A DNA stretch of 64,000 nt. Origin: Caballeronia novacaledonica. GTDB taxonomy: Bacteria; Pseudomonadota; Gammaproteobacteria; Burkholderiales; Burkholderiaceae. The notes under the pieces were generated by a model. It was not told the origin of the DNA. It did not search any database and was given only the letters and a program-made list of their open reading frames with translations. The stretch lies in contig NZ_OGTP01000001.1 of the NCBI RefSeq assembly GCF_900258035.1, forward strand, positions 744,001-808,000, read 5' to 3'. Below are positions 43,446 to 52,233 of the stretch, one piece after another (position 1 is the first letter of the stretch; every line of letters starts with the position of its first letter). A program made the position numbers and the translations under genes.

Positions 43446-43512
43446 AGCTGCTTTCTTTGGTTACTTTCTTTGCAGCAGCAAAGAAAGTGACTGCCGCCCC
43501 GCACAGGGGCAA
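43446..43512 (-). repeat. Partial inverted copy of the repeat unit
   Basis: Reverse complement of the middle of copies 1 and 2, from CCCCTGTGCGGGGCGGCAGT through the core hairpin to ACCAAAGAAAGCAGCT. It lies 45 bases past the asnC stop codon side and faces copies 1 and 2. Confidence 0.85.
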
Positions 43513-43556
43513 CGCCAATAAACCACTAACAAATCGGGATCCGGCGAATAAGAACA

Positions 43557-44027
43557 TCATTCCCCCTCCGGCGGCCCCTCCGCCGAATCCTTCACGATTT
43601 TGGTAACGATATAGGTAAAGTACCTCTCGATCCCCAGCTCCTCGACAAGAAGAGAATCGATAAACCGCTGATAGTGGTCGATATCGCGAGAGAGAACATG
43701 CAGCACATAATCCACGCCACCCCCGGTGGCATAACACTGCACGATCTCGGGAGCAGACAACACCCGTTCCTCGAACCGTCGCATATCCTGCGCGGTATGA
43801 CGCGAAAGCGTCACCTCGACGACGATACGGCTACCCTTGAACGCAGCCGTCCAGTCGATATCGGCCCGATAGCCTCTGATGATTCCACTCTCTTCGAGCT
43901 TCTTCACCCGCTCCCACGCAGGCGAGATCGAAAGATTCACCTCTTCCGCAAGGCGCGACTTCGTAATGCGGCCATCCCGCGCGAGTATGCGCAGGATAGC
44001 GAGATCGTAGCGGTCGAGCTTGATCAA
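43557..44027 (-). CDS. asnC: Lrp/AsnC regulator of ectoine catabolism
   Basis: 156 residues from a TTG start one base after the doeB stop (MIKLDRYDLAILRILARDGR). The helix-turn-helix is ITKSRLAEEVNLSISPAWER, followed by a RAM effector domain (VEVTLSRHTAQDMRRFEERV, YATGGGVDYVLHVLSRDI). AsnC/DoeX-type regulators are standard members of ectoine clusters and respond to pathway intermediates such as diaminobutyrate. It is the fifth gene downstream of enuR without any gap, so it is co-transcribed with the breakdown enzymes. Confidence 0.9.
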   Translation of the reverse strand: MIKLDRYDLAILRILARDGRITKSRLAEEVNLSISPAWERVKKLEESGIIRGYRADIDWTAAFKGSRIVVEVTLSRHTAQDMRRFEERVLSAPEIVQCYATGGGVDYVLHVLSRDIDHYQRFIDSLLVEELGIERYFTYIVTKIVKDSAEGPPEGE

Positions 44028-44028
44028 G

Positions 44029-45051
44029 TCACACGCTCACAGCAATGTCGCGTTCGACGATATCCGCAACCACGGCCACGGTATCGCCCGTTTGGACGAG
44101 CCCAGGAAAATGCCGCGCCGCAAGCAGCCCGTCACGTTTCGCGCGGTATTCAACCGGCGCCGCGCCCGTGCGCGTGATGTCATACACACGCGCGAGGACA
44201 TCGCCTTCCCGAACCCTGTCGCCCAAATCGTGGCACATTTCGAGCAGGCCCGTATGCTCGCTCGTCGTGTAGCACGAACCGTCAGGCATATCGAGCAACG
44301 TGGTCCTGCGTGCCTCACCCTGCACGACAGACTTCTCGATGATGCCCGCATACGCGAGAAAGCCGTACACGCCACGCTCGGCGACCGCGACACTCTTCGC
44401 CGTCGACGAACCGCCGCCGCCCAGTTCCGTCGATACGAACACCTTGCCCGCTTCCTCCGCCGCGCTGTCGTATAGACCGACGCTATCGAGCTCCAGCATG
44501 CGCATCGAGTACGGCGCGCCGAACGCGCGCATCGCGGCTTCGCAACGCGATTGCTGCGTCGCGTCGTTCAGCACGTGGATCGCCGCGAACGGCAGGAAAT
44601 CGAGCGTGCGTCCGCCCGCGTGGATATCGAGCACGTAGTCGGCAAGCGGCAACAGATGACGTTGGAAGTAATCCGCGATCTTCTCCGTCACCGTGCCGTC
44701 CGGTTTGCCGGGAAAGCTGCGATTGAGGTTGCCCGCATCGATCGGCGAAGTGCGCGAGCCCGCGCGAAACGCGGGATAGTTCATGAACGGCACGATGATG
44801 ACGCGACCGTTCACATCGCCCGCCTTCAGTGTCGATGCGAGCTTCGCCAGCGCGATCGGACCTTCGTACTCGTCGCCATGATTGCCGCCCGTGAGCAGCG
44901 CCGTCGGTCCTTCGCCGCGCTTGATCACGGTGACCGGGATCATCACGGCGCCCCACGCCGAATCGTTGCGCGAGTACGGCAGCTTCAGGAAGCCGTGCTG
45001 TTCTCCGTCGGCGTCGAAATCGACGGTCGGGCTGATCGGTGACGCGCGCAT
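44029..45051 (-). CDS. doeB: N-acetyl-diaminobutyrate deacetylase (DoeB/EutE)
   Basis: 340 residues of the succinylglutamate desuccinylase/aspartoacylase zinc family. Zn ligands are in LLTGGNHGDEYEGPIAL (His and Glu) and VLDIHAGGRTLDFLPF (His). RTSPIDAGNLNRSFPGKPDG is also typical. In ectoine degradation this enzyme removes the acetyl group from N-alpha-acetyl-diaminobutyrate made by DoeA. It starts four bases after the doeA stop with AAGGAG in between, and is followed at once by asnC. Confidence 0.93.
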   Translation of the reverse strand: MRASPISPTVDFDADGEQHGFLKLPYSRNDSAWGAVMIPVTVIKRGEGPTALLTGGNHGDEYEGPIALAKLASTLKAGDVNGRVIIVPFMNYPAFRAGSRTSPIDAGNLNRSFPGKPDGTVTEKIADYFQRHLLPLADYVLDIHAGGRTLDFLPFAAIHVLNDATQQSRCEAAMRAFGAPYSMRMLELDSVGLYDSAAEEAGKVFVSTELGGGGSSTAKSVAVAERGVYGFLAYAGIIEKSVVQGEARRTTLLDMPDGSCYTTSEHTGLLEMCHDLGDRVREGDVLARVYDITRTGAAPVEYRAKRDGLLAARHFPGLVQTGDTVAVVADIVERDIAVSV

Positions 45052-45055
45052 CGTG

Positions 45056-46282
45056 CTACTCCTTCACGAACAATTTGCGAGGCGTGTTGCAGAAGGTCTC
45101 GACGCCGGTATCCGTAATCAGGATGCTTTCCGTGATTTCGAGGCCCCAGTCGTCGAGCCACAGGCCCGGCATGAAGTGAAACGTCATGCCGGGTTCGAGG
45201 ACGGTCTTGTCCCCTGGACGCAGGCTCATCGTGCGCTCGCCCCAGTCGGGCGGATAGCTCGCGCCGATCGGATAGCCGCAGCGGCTGTCCTTCTCGATGC
45301 CGAACTTGCGCAGCACCGCGAAGAACGCATTGGCGATGTCCTCGGTCTTGTTACCCGGCTTCGCCATCGCAAGACCCGCTTCGATGCCTTCGACGACCGC
45401 CTTCTCGCCTTCGATGAAATGCTGCGGCGGACGGCCGAGATACACCGTGCGCGAGAGCGGGCAGTGATAACGCCTGAAGCAGCCGGCGATTTCGAAGAAC
45501 GTGCCCGCATTCGCGTTGAATGCCGAGTCGTCCCACGTGAGATGCGGCGCGGCGGCATCGGAACCGGTCGGCAACAGCGGCACGATCGCCGGATAGTCGC
45601 CGCCATAACCCTCCACGCCCGTGATGCCCGCCTCGTAAATCTGCGCGACGAGGTCGCTCTTCTTCATGCCTGGCTCGACCTTGTCGAGGATGCGCGCATG
45701 CATCTTCTCGACGATGCGCGCCGCAACGCGCATGTATTCGATCTCGCGCGGCGACTTCACCGCGCGCTGCCAGTTGACGAGCGCGGTGGCATCGACGAAC
45801 TTTGCATCCGGCAGATGCTGCGTCAACGACGCATACGCCTTCGCGCTGAAGTAGTAGTTGTCCATCTCGACGCCGATGCGTTTCCTGTCCCAGCCGCGCG
45901 CGGCGATCACTTCGGTCGACAGGAAATCCATCGGATGGCGCACCGACGACTGCACGTAATGATCCGGATAACTGACTATATTGTCGTGCGACATGAACAC
46001 CGTGCGCTTCGCACCGTTCGCGTCCTGACCGCGGCCGTACCAGACCGGTTCGCCTTCCATCGCGAGCAGCACGCACTGATGCACGTAGAACGACCAGCCG
46101 TCGTAACCGGTGAGCCATGCCATGTTGGTCGGGTCGGTCACGATCATCAGATCGATGCCGGCCTTCTCCATCGCACGCCGCGCCTTTGCGATGCGCGCGT
46201 CGTATTCGCTGCGCTCGAACGGCAGGCGTACCACGGGCGCCCCTCGTTCATCCGCTGTCTTCTGTTGCATGATTTCGGACAT
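45056..46282 (-). CDS. doeA: Ectoine hydrolase (DoeA/EutD)
   Basis: 408 residues, M24 metallopeptidase (creatinase/prolidase) fold. The N-terminal domain has DLMIVTDPTNMAWLTGYDGW; the catalytic pita-bread domain has GYGGDYPAIVPLLPTGSDAA, GTFFEIAGCFRRYHCPLSRT and GMTFHFMPGLWLDDWGLEIT. These match ectoine hydrolases, which open the ectoine ring to acetylated diaminobutyrate. The ATG chosen gives MSEIMQQKTADERG. It sits 11 bases after eutC and just before doeB. Confidence 0.93.
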   Translation of the reverse strand: MSEIMQQKTADERGAPVVRLPFERSEYDARIAKARRAMEKAGIDLMIVTDPTNMAWLTGYDGWSFYVHQCVLLAMEGEPVWYGRGQDANGAKRTVFMSHDNIVSYPDHYVQSSVRHPMDFLSTEVIAARGWDRKRIGVEMDNYYFSAKAYASLTQHLPDAKFVDATALVNWQRAVKSPREIEYMRVAARIVEKMHARILDKVEPGMKKSDLVAQIYEAGITGVEGYGGDYPAIVPLLPTGSDAAAPHLTWDDSAFNANAGTFFEIAGCFRRYHCPLSRTVYLGRPPQHFIEGEKAVVEGIEAGLAMAKPGNKTEDIANAFFAVLRKFGIEKDSRCGYPIGASYPPDWGERTMSLRPGDKTVLEPGMTFHFMPGLWLDDWGLEITESILITDTGVETFCNTPRKLFVKE

Positions 46283-46293
46283 CGTCCCCTCTA

Positions 46294-47298
46294 TCAAGCG
46301 GTCACATCGTTGTGGAAAATGGTCCCTGCTTCGCTCCCGCGCGCACGCTGAATGGCGAGCGTTGCAATCGCGGTGTCCTGCGCGCCGGTGCCGGTCAGAT
46401 CGCACACGGTGATTTCGTCGTCGTTCGTGCGGCCCGGTGCTTGTTGCGCGATGACTTCACCAAGCTCCGCAAAGGAAGCATCAGCATCGATCACGCCCGC
46501 ATCGATTGCATGATGCAGTTCACCCAGCACGCGCACTTGCTGCAAGCGGTCGCATACATAGCGCGCTTTCGCGAAGACGTCCGGCGCGATTTCGTTCTTG
46601 TGCTCGGCATCCGAGCCCATCGCCGTGATATGCAGGCCGGGATGCAGATCGCGCGCGTGGATCAACGGCTCGCGGCTCGGGGTCGTCGTGATGGCGATGT
46701 CGGCGTGCATGAGCGCCTGATTCACGCTGCCCGCGACATCGCACGGCAGGTCTTCGCATTCACGCGCGAATCGACGAGCGCTTCCGGCATCGCGCGCCCA
46801 TACGGTGACATGCTCGATATCGCGCACGAGACGCAACGCCTTCAATTGCAGACGCGCCTGCTCGCCCGCACCGATGATCGCCACGCGCTTCGCATCCTTG
46901 CGCGCAAGCCAGCGTGACGCGACCGCGCCCGCCGCCGCCGTGCGCACCGCGGTGAGATAACCGTTGTCGAGCAACACGGCCTCGGTGAGTCCCGTGCGCG
47001 CCGACAGCACCAGCATGAGCCCGTTCAGGCTCGGCAACCCGAGCGATGGATTGTCGAAGAAGCCCGGGCTCACCTTGATCGCGAAGCTCGGAAAGCGCGG
47101 TAAATAAGCGGTTTTTACGTCGACTTCGCCCGCGTGCTCGGGAATGTCGAGACGCAGGATCGGCGGCATCGCGACGGCTTCCGTCGCGAGCGACTTGAAC
47201 GCGGCTTCGACTTGCTCGATCGCGTCGAGATCCAATGGCACGAGCTTGCGCAGTTGCGCCTGCCCGAGCAGCACGGTGGAGGTATCGATGTTGGACAT
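46294..47298 (-). CDS. eutC: Hydroxyectoine utilization protein EutC (ornithine cyclodeaminase-like)
   Basis: 334 residues. It resembles ornithine cyclodeaminase: DIPEHAGEVDVKTAYLPRFP, FPSFAIKVSPGFFDNPSLGL, the Rossmann VAIIGAGEQARLQLKALRLV and HITAMGSDAEHKNEIAPDVF. EutC acts with EutA and EutB in converting hydroxyectoine to ectoine. Here EutA, the Asp/Glu racemase-like member, is not encoded in the window. The gene follows eutB after four bases. Confidence 0.9.
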   Translation of the reverse strand: MSNIDTSTVLLGQAQLRKLVPLDLDAIEQVEAAFKSLATEAVAMPPILRLDIPEHAGEVDVKTAYLPRFPSFAIKVSPGFFDNPSLGLPSLNGLMLVLSARTGLTEAVLLDNGYLTAVRTAAAGAVASRWLARKDAKRVAIIGAGEQARLQLKALRLVRDIEHVTVWARDAGSARRFARECEDLPCDVAGSVNQALMHADIAITTTPSREPLIHARDLHPGLHITAMGSDAEHKNEIAPDVFAKARYVCDRLQQVRVLGELHHAIDAGVIDADASFAELGEVIAQQAPGRTNDDEITVCDLTGTGAQDTAIATLAIQRARGSEAGTIFHNDVTA

Positions 47299-47302
47299 GA
47301 GT

Positions 47303-48268
47303 TCAGGCTGCTCCGATCAGGCGACGATGCGTTTCGATATCGATGTTGCTGCCGCTCACGACGATCACGATCGGCCCGTCCTGCACGGCGATCGCGCCGT
47401 CGAGCAGCGCCGCGATGCCCACCGCCGCCGCGCCTTCCACGACGAGCCGCTCCTCGCGATACGCATGCACGATGCCGCGCGCGATCGACACTTCATCGAG
47501 CAACACGATGTCGTCGATGAGATCGCGCGTCATCGCGAACGTGTGTCGGTTATCGAGGCCGATGCCGCCGCCGAGCGAATCGGCGAGCGTTTCGAGTTCA
47601 TCGACGAAGACCGGCTTGCCCGCCGCGAGACTCGCGTGCATCGCGGCGCCGCGTTGCATCGACACGCCGGTCAGCTTCACGTCGGCGCGAATGTGCTTTG
47701 CCGCGAACGCGATGCCGCTAAAAAGTCCGCCGCCCGATAACGGCACGACGATGCGCTTCGTATCCGGCAGCGCTTCGAGAATTTCGAGGCCGATGGTGGC
47801 CTGTCCCGCGATCACGCGTTCATCGTCGAAAGGCGGCACGAAGGCATAACCTTCCTCGCGCACGAGTCGTTGCGCTTCCATTTGCGCATCGTCCTGACTC
47901 TTGCCGCCGATGACGACACGCGCGCCGAGCGCGGCCACCGCATCGACCTTGTTCTTCGGCACGAGCGACGACATGCACACCGCCGCTTCGATGCCGAGCG
48001 CGCGCGCCGCGTGCGCGACCGCGCGGCCATGATTGCCCGTCGATGCCGTGACGACGCGCTTGCAGCCCTGCTCCGCGATCTGCGCGAGCGCATTGGTCGC
48101 GCCGCGCAACTTGAAGCTGCCCGTGGGCTGCAGCGTTTCGAGCTTCAGATGAACCGGCACGCCCGCGATGCGCGAGAGCGACACCGAATGAACCAGCGGC
48201 GTGACGAGCGCGCGGCCTTCGATGCGCTGGCGAGCACGGTAGACATCGGCGAGCGTGAGTGCGGACAT
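47303..48268 (-). CDS. eutB: Hydroxyectoine utilization dehydratase EutB
   Basis: 321 residues, fold type II PLP enzyme like threonine dehydratase. The PLP Lys is in LQPTGSFKLRGATNALAQIA, the glycine loop is VVPLSGGGLFSGIAFAAKHI, and VTASTGNHGRAVAHAARALG binds the substrate carboxylate. It is thought to remove the hydroxyl from hydroxyectoine with EutA and EutC. Its start lies 82 bases downstream of enuR, in a gap that carries two TGTCCTA motifs. Confidence 0.9.
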   Translation of the reverse strand: MSALTLADVYRARQRIEGRALVTPLVHSVSLSRIAGVPVHLKLETLQPTGSFKLRGATNALAQIAEQGCKRVVTASTGNHGRAVAHAARALGIEAAVCMSSLVPKNKVDAVAALGARVVIGGKSQDDAQMEAQRLVREEGYAFVPPFDDERVIAGQATIGLEILEALPDTKRIVVPLSGGGLFSGIAFAAKHIRADVKLTGVSMQRGAAMHASLAAGKPVFVDELETLADSLGGGIGLDNRHTFAMTRDLIDDIVLLDEVSIARGIVHAYREERLVVEGAAAVGIAALLDGAIAVQDGPIVIVVSGSNIDIETHRRLIGAA

Positions 48269-48311
48269 GAGTGGCTGAGCGGCGTGTGCGTGTATCGATG
48301 CAACCCAGTCT

Positions 48312-48348
48312 AATGTCCTAAAAAATCGTTTTCGATTGTCCTAGTTCA
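48312..48348. promoter_or_regulatory. Candidate EnuR site upstream of eutB
   Basis: ATTGTCCTAGTTCA at 48335-48348 is identical to a 14-base stretch in the enuR/ehuB region. A second TGTCCTA lies 23 bases away (48314-48320), giving a direct repeat with about two helical turns spacing, which suits MocR-type regulators. The binding protein is inferred. Confidence 0.6.
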
Positions 48349-48349
48349 T

Positions 48350-49774
48350 TTAGTTGAAGTCATGCACGTGCGGGAACTGGCCGAAGACTTCGCGCATCGT
48401 TTCGACGGCCGTGCGGAACGTGCTCTCGCCGACTTCCGCGCCCACGCATAGCCGCACTGCATTGGGCCGGTCCGCGCCGCGCACGAGAAACGGATCGGGC
48501 GACGTCACCGCGATATTGCGATTGCGCAACTCGCGCGTGATGCGTTCGGCTTCCCATTCGTCGGGCACGCGCAGCCAGACCGACAGCGCGTTCGGATGAC
48601 TGCCGAGTACATAATCGCCGAGCACTTCGCGCACGACGCTCTGGCGCGCGGCAAGACGCTCGCGCTGAATCTGCACGAGACGTTGCGCCGTGCCGTCCAT
48701 GATCCAGCGCGCGGTGACTTCCGCGATCGGCGACGTCGCCATCCAGCAACTCACGCGCAGCACGCTTTCCGCGCGCAATGCGAGACGCCGCGGCACCGTC
48801 ATGAAGCCGGTACGCAGCCCGCTCAGCACCGACTTGGTCATGCTCGTGCAGTAGAACGCGAGCTCGGGGATCAGGCTCGCGATGGGCGTCTGCGTTTTGG
48901 CGGGCAACGCGCCGTAGACATCGTCCTCGATCACATACACGCCGTAGCGTTCCGCGATGCGCGCAATCGCGCGGCGACGTGAATCGGGCATCATCGCGAC
49001 CGTGGGATTGTTCAGCGTGGGCGTGCAGACGAGCGCGCTCACGCGTTCGCTATCGCAGACTTCCTCGAAGTGCTCGGGTCGAATGCCGTGCTCGTCGATC
49101 TCCAGACCTTTGAGCGTAAACCCCAACACGTTCGCCGATCCGATCACGCCATGATCCGTGAGGCTTTCGCACAGCACCGTATCGCCCGGCCCGACGATGC
49201 TCGCCAGCGCGAGAAAAATGCTGTGCGCGACGCCATTCGTGACGAGCAGCGTCTCCACCTTCGCGGGCATGTTGAGCGACGCGAGCCATTCGACGCCCGC
49301 CTGCCGATGGCTATCGAAGCCCGCAATCGGCCTGAATGCGCGAATCCACGGCTGATCTTCGATCGTCGACAGGGTTGCGCAGACCTTGCGCCACATCGCG
49401 TCGTGCTCGGGCGTGTGCACGATGCGCGCGATTGAAAAATCGACCACCGAGCGCTCGGCCGTGTCGAGCATGTAGTTGGACATCGTCTCGGTCACGCGTG
49501 CGCTCACGAAGCTGCCGCGCCCGACTTCGCAACGAATGAGCCCTTGCCGTTCGAGTTCCTTGTAGGCATTGGTCACGGTCTGCACGCTGATCGCGAGATC
49601 GGCCGCGACTTCGCGCTGCGGCGGCAAACGCTCGCCCGATGCGAGCGCGCCGCTTTCTATGTCGGCGGCCATCGCCTTGACGAGCCGCTTGTACTTGGAC
49701 TGCACGCCCTGCACCGTGCGCACGGCGTCGCGCCATCTTTCATTCACGTCCTGCTCCTCGCATGCCTGGTTCAT
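48350..49774 (-). CDS. enuR: MocR/GntR regulator of ectoine catabolism (EnuR)
   Basis: 474 residues. The N-terminal GntR winged helix (LASGERLPPQREVAADLAIS and VQTVTNAYKELERQGLI) is joined to an aminotransferase fold I domain. The PLP-binding Lys lies in YCTSMTKSVLSGLRTGFMTV at about residue 314, and YVIEDDVYGALPAK carries the PLP-contacting Asp and Tyr. EnuR proteins repress ectoine genes and are released by diaminobutyrate derivatives bound to PLP. It heads the breakdown genes and is divergent from ehuB. Confidence 0.92.
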   Translation of the reverse strand: MNQACEEQDVNERWRDAVRTVQGVQSKYKRLVKAMAADIESGALASGERLPPQREVAADLAISVQTVTNAYKELERQGLIRCEVGRGSFVSARVTETMSNYMLDTAERSVVDFSIARIVHTPEHDAMWRKVCATLSTIEDQPWIRAFRPIAGFDSHRQAGVEWLASLNMPAKVETLLVTNGVAHSIFLALASIVGPGDTVLCESLTDHGVIGSANVLGFTLKGLEIDEHGIRPEHFEEVCDSERVSALVCTPTLNNPTVAMMPDSRRRAIARIAERYGVYVIEDDVYGALPAKTQTPIASLIPELAFYCTSMTKSVLSGLRTGFMTVPRRLALRAESVLRVSCWMATSPIAEVTARWIMDGTAQRLVQIQRERLAARQSVVREVLGDYVLGSHPNALSVWLRVPDEWEAERITRELRNRNIAVTSPDPFLVRGADRPNAVRLCVGAEVGESTFRTAVETMREVFGQFPHVHDFN

Positions 49775-49808
49775 GCGCAATAGTGGCGCAAAAGCGCGCG
49801 TGAAAATA

Positions 49809-49824
49809 ATTGTCCTAGTTCAAT
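49809..49824. promoter_or_regulatory. Candidate EnuR operator between enuR and ehuB
   Basis: ATTGTCCTAGTTCAAT lies 35 bases before the enuR start codon and about 155 bases before ehuB. The same 14 bases are found upstream of eutB. Repeats of this kind in a divergent region next to a MocR gene suggest self-regulation plus control of the transporter. Confidence 0.6.
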
Positions 49825-49979
49825 CGGATCAAATATATGGCTTTGTATTCTGCGTCGGTGGCTGCGCTGCGAGTCGATTCAAAGCCCTGTCGAATAAGGG
49901 TTTTCTCTGTATCTCACGCGCCGGTGCCACGGGATTGCCCACTCGACCACGCTTGAAAAACCATCACTACGGGAACGAT

Positions 49980-50834
49980 ATGAACACGAAGCGACTGTCT
50001 GGAATGCTGGCAGCGGCGTGCGTCGCGGCGGCGAGCCTTGCCGTTCATGCCACGAGCGCAAGCGCGGAAACCACGTTGCAGCGCATCCAGCGCACCGGCG
50101 AGGTGCGCATCGGCTATGCGAACGAAACGCCTTTCGCTTACACGACGCCCGACGGCACCGTGACAGGCGAATCGCCCGAGATCGCGAAGAAGGTGTTCGC
50201 GAAGCTCGGCGTGAAGAAGGTCGATGCCGTGCTGACCGAATGGGGCGCGTTGATTCCGGGTCTGAAGGCAGGACGCTTCGACGTCATCGCGGCGGGCATG
50301 TACATCACGCCGGAACGCTGCAAGCAGGTGGCGTTCGCCGATCCGCAATACCAGATTCCCGACACGCTGCTCACGATGAAGGGCAATCCGAAGAACCTGC
50401 ACAGCTATGCCGATGTCGCGAAGCAACCGGACACGAAACTTGCTGTGATGGCAGGGACGGCGGAGCTGGGTTATGCGCGGCAGGCGGGTATCAAGGACGA
50501 CCAGATCCTGCAGGTTCCGGACACCACCGCGCAGTTGCAGGCCGTGCGCGCGCGCCGCGCCGATGCGGCGGTCGGCACCGCGTTGACGATGAAAGGTCTC
50601 GCCGAAAAGGGCGGTCCGCAAGTCGAATCGATCAGCCAGTTCAACGACGATCCGAAGCACACCGGTTACGGCGCGCTCGCATTTCGCCCCGAAGACACGG
50701 ATCTGCGCGACGCCGTCAACAAGGAACTGCATCAGTGGCTCGGTACGGACGATCACCTGAAGACGGTCAAGCCCTTCGGCTTCGACAAGTCCAACGTGAC
50801 GACCAAGAAGGCGCCGGAACTGTGCGCCGGTTGA
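49980..50834 (+). CDS. ehuB: Ectoine/hydroxyectoine ABC transporter solute-binding protein
   Basis: 284 residues with a clear Sec signal (MNTKRLSGMLAAACVAAASL, cleavage after ATSASA). The mature protein has TGEVRIGYANETPFAYTTPD, GVKKVDAVLTEWGALIPGLK and AAGMYITPERCKQVAFADPQ, as in EhuB and other family 3 binding proteins. It captures ectoines in the periplasm for EhuCD. First gene of the plus-strand unit; the 200-base region ahead holds the shared operator motif. Confidence 0.92.
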   Translation: MNTKRLSGMLAAACVAAASLAVHATSASAETTLQRIQRTGEVRIGYANETPFAYTTPDGTVTGESPEIAKKVFAKLGVKKVDAVLTEWGALIPGLKAGRFDVIAAGMYITPERCKQVAFADPQYQIPDTLLTMKGNPKNLHSYADVAKQPDTKLAVMAGTAELGYARQAGIKDDQILQVPDTTAQLQAVRARRADAAVGTALTMKGLAEKGGPQVESISQFNDDPKHTGYGALAFRPEDTDLRDAVNKELHQWLGTDDHLKTVKPFGFDKSNVTTKKAPELCAG

Positions 50835-50884
50835 GCAGGCCTCTATAGCGACGCGCAGCGTTCATCAATTTGCGAGGAACCGTC

Positions 50885-51568
50885 ATGAGTGACCTCAATG
50901 AGCTTCTGCCCCTGATGATGAAGGGCACGCTCGTCACGATCCAGATCGCCGTCATCAGCATATTGCTCGCGATCGTCATGGCGGGCGTCGCGACGACGTT
51001 GCGCGCCGCGCCTTACCGCGTCGTGCGCTGGATCGGCAACGTGTATGTCGAGGTGTTTCGCGGCACGTCGTTGCTGGTGCAACTATTCTGGCTTTTCTTC
51101 GTGCTGCCGCTGCCGCCCTTCAACGTGCAACTGACGCCTTTCACGGTCGCGATCGTCGGTCTGGGACTGCACTACGGCGCGTATGGCTCGGAGATCCTGC
51201 GCGGCGCGCTGCGCTCGGTGCCCGGCGGTCAGTATGAAGCGGCGCTGGCGCTGAACATGCCCGCGGCCGCGCGGCTGCGACGCATCGTGCTGCCGCAGGC
51301 GATGATCAACGCGCTGCCGCCCGCGACCAACCTGATGATCGAGCTTCTGAAAGGCACGTCGCTGGTCTCGCTGATCACGCTCTCGGACCTCACGTTCCGC
51401 GCGCGCCAGCTCGACGAGGCGACCTTCAAGACGGCGGAAATCTTCGGGCTCACACTGCTCATCTACTTCGTGCTGGCGCAGGTGATCGTCGCTGTCATGC
51501 GCGTGTTCGAGCGGCGCGTGAGCAGCCATGTCGCCATTCGCCGTACTGTTCCGAGGGCTGCATCATGA
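50885..51568 (+). CDS. ehuC: Ectoine ABC transporter permease EhuC
   Basis: 227 residues, His/Glu/Gln-type ABC permease with five or so membrane helices. VEVFRGTSLLVQLFWLFFVL and the EAA loop GGQYEAALALNMPAAARLRR-IVLPQA are visible, the latter being the contact to the ATPase. It is 50 bases downstream of ehuB and its stop overlaps the start of ehuD (ATGA). Confidence 0.92.
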   Translation: MSDLNELLPLMMKGTLVTIQIAVISILLAIVMAGVATTLRAAPYRVVRWIGNVYVEVFRGTSLLVQLFWLFFVLPLPPFNVQLTPFTVAIVGLGLHYGAYGSEILRGALRSVPGGQYEAALALNMPAAARLRRIVLPQAMINALPPATNLMIELLKGTSLVSLITLSDLTFRARQLDEATFKTAEIFGLTLLIYFVLAQVIVAVMRVFERRVSSHVAIRRTVPRAAS

Positions 51569-52233
51569 CATCGCTGGGTCAACTCTTCGATGTGAACTAC
51601 GCGCTGCATATCCTGCCCGAACTCGCACGCGCGGCGATGTACACGATCGGCATCACGCTCGTCGGCTTCGCGATCGCACTCGTGCTCGGCCTCGCGCTCG
51701 CGATCATGCGGCGCAGCGATTTCGCGCCGCTCGCGAAGACGACCGCGTTCTTCATCGAGTTCATTCGCAGCACGCCGCTCCTGATTCAGGTGTACGTGCT
51801 CTTCTATGTCGCGCCGCTCTATGGCTTCACGATGTCCGCGCTGACGGCGGGCACGCTCGGCATCGCGGTGCACTATGCGTGCTACGTGTCGGAGGTGTAT
51901 CGCGCGGGGCTCAACGGCGTGGCGCGCGGACAGTGGGAAGCGTCGTGCGCGCTGTCGCTCTCGCCGTGGCGCACCTATACGGGCGTGGTCTTGCCGCAGG
52001 CCATTCGCCCCGTGATTCCCGCGCTCGGCAACTATCTCGTCGCGATGTTCAAGGACACGCCGGTGCTCTCCGCGATCACCGTCGTCGAATTGATGCAGCA
52101 GGCCAAGAACATCGGCTCCGAGACGTTCCGCTATCTCGAACCGATCACCATGACCGGGATCTTCTTTCTCATCATCAGCGTGACGTTCGCTTCGGGCGTG
52201 CGTCATGTCGAACGGCGCGTGAGGCTGCCATGA
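51565..52233 (+). CDS. ehuD: Ectoine ABC transporter permease EhuD
   Basis: 222 residues, a second permease of the same type as EhuC. FFIEFIRSTPLLIQVYVLFY and the EAA motif RGQWEASCALSLSPWRTYTG-VVLPQA are present. It forms the heterodimeric channel with EhuC. Its stop overlaps the start of ehuA by the ATGA pattern. Confidence 0.92.
   Translation: MTSLGQLFDVNYALHILPELARAAMYTIGITLVGFAIALVLGLALAIMRRSDFAPLAKTTAFFIEFIRSTPLLIQVYVLFYVAPLYGFTMSALTAGTLGIAVHYACYVSEVYRAGLNGVARGQWEASCALSLSPWRTYTGVVLPQAIRPVIPALGNYLVAMFKDTPVLSAITVVELMQQAKNIGSETFRYLEPITMTGIFFLIISVTFASGVRHVERRVRLP

Larger units (their letters stand above)
42630..43556. other. 927-base non-coding block between ssd and asnC
   Basis: No credible gene. 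Several open frames exist but they run through the repeated units and read as low-quality sequences of the VTFFAAAKKVTK type. The block holds a T-rich patch (about 42660-42760), two direct copies and one inverted copy of a 134-base unit, and a long central inverted repeat. The T-rich and repeat parts are unlike the surrounding coding DNA. Confidence 0.8.

Noticed and set aside
42763..43512. CRISPR array
   Set aside because: Only two direct copies of 134 bases with a 21-base spacer and one inverted copy; no array geometry or cas genes.
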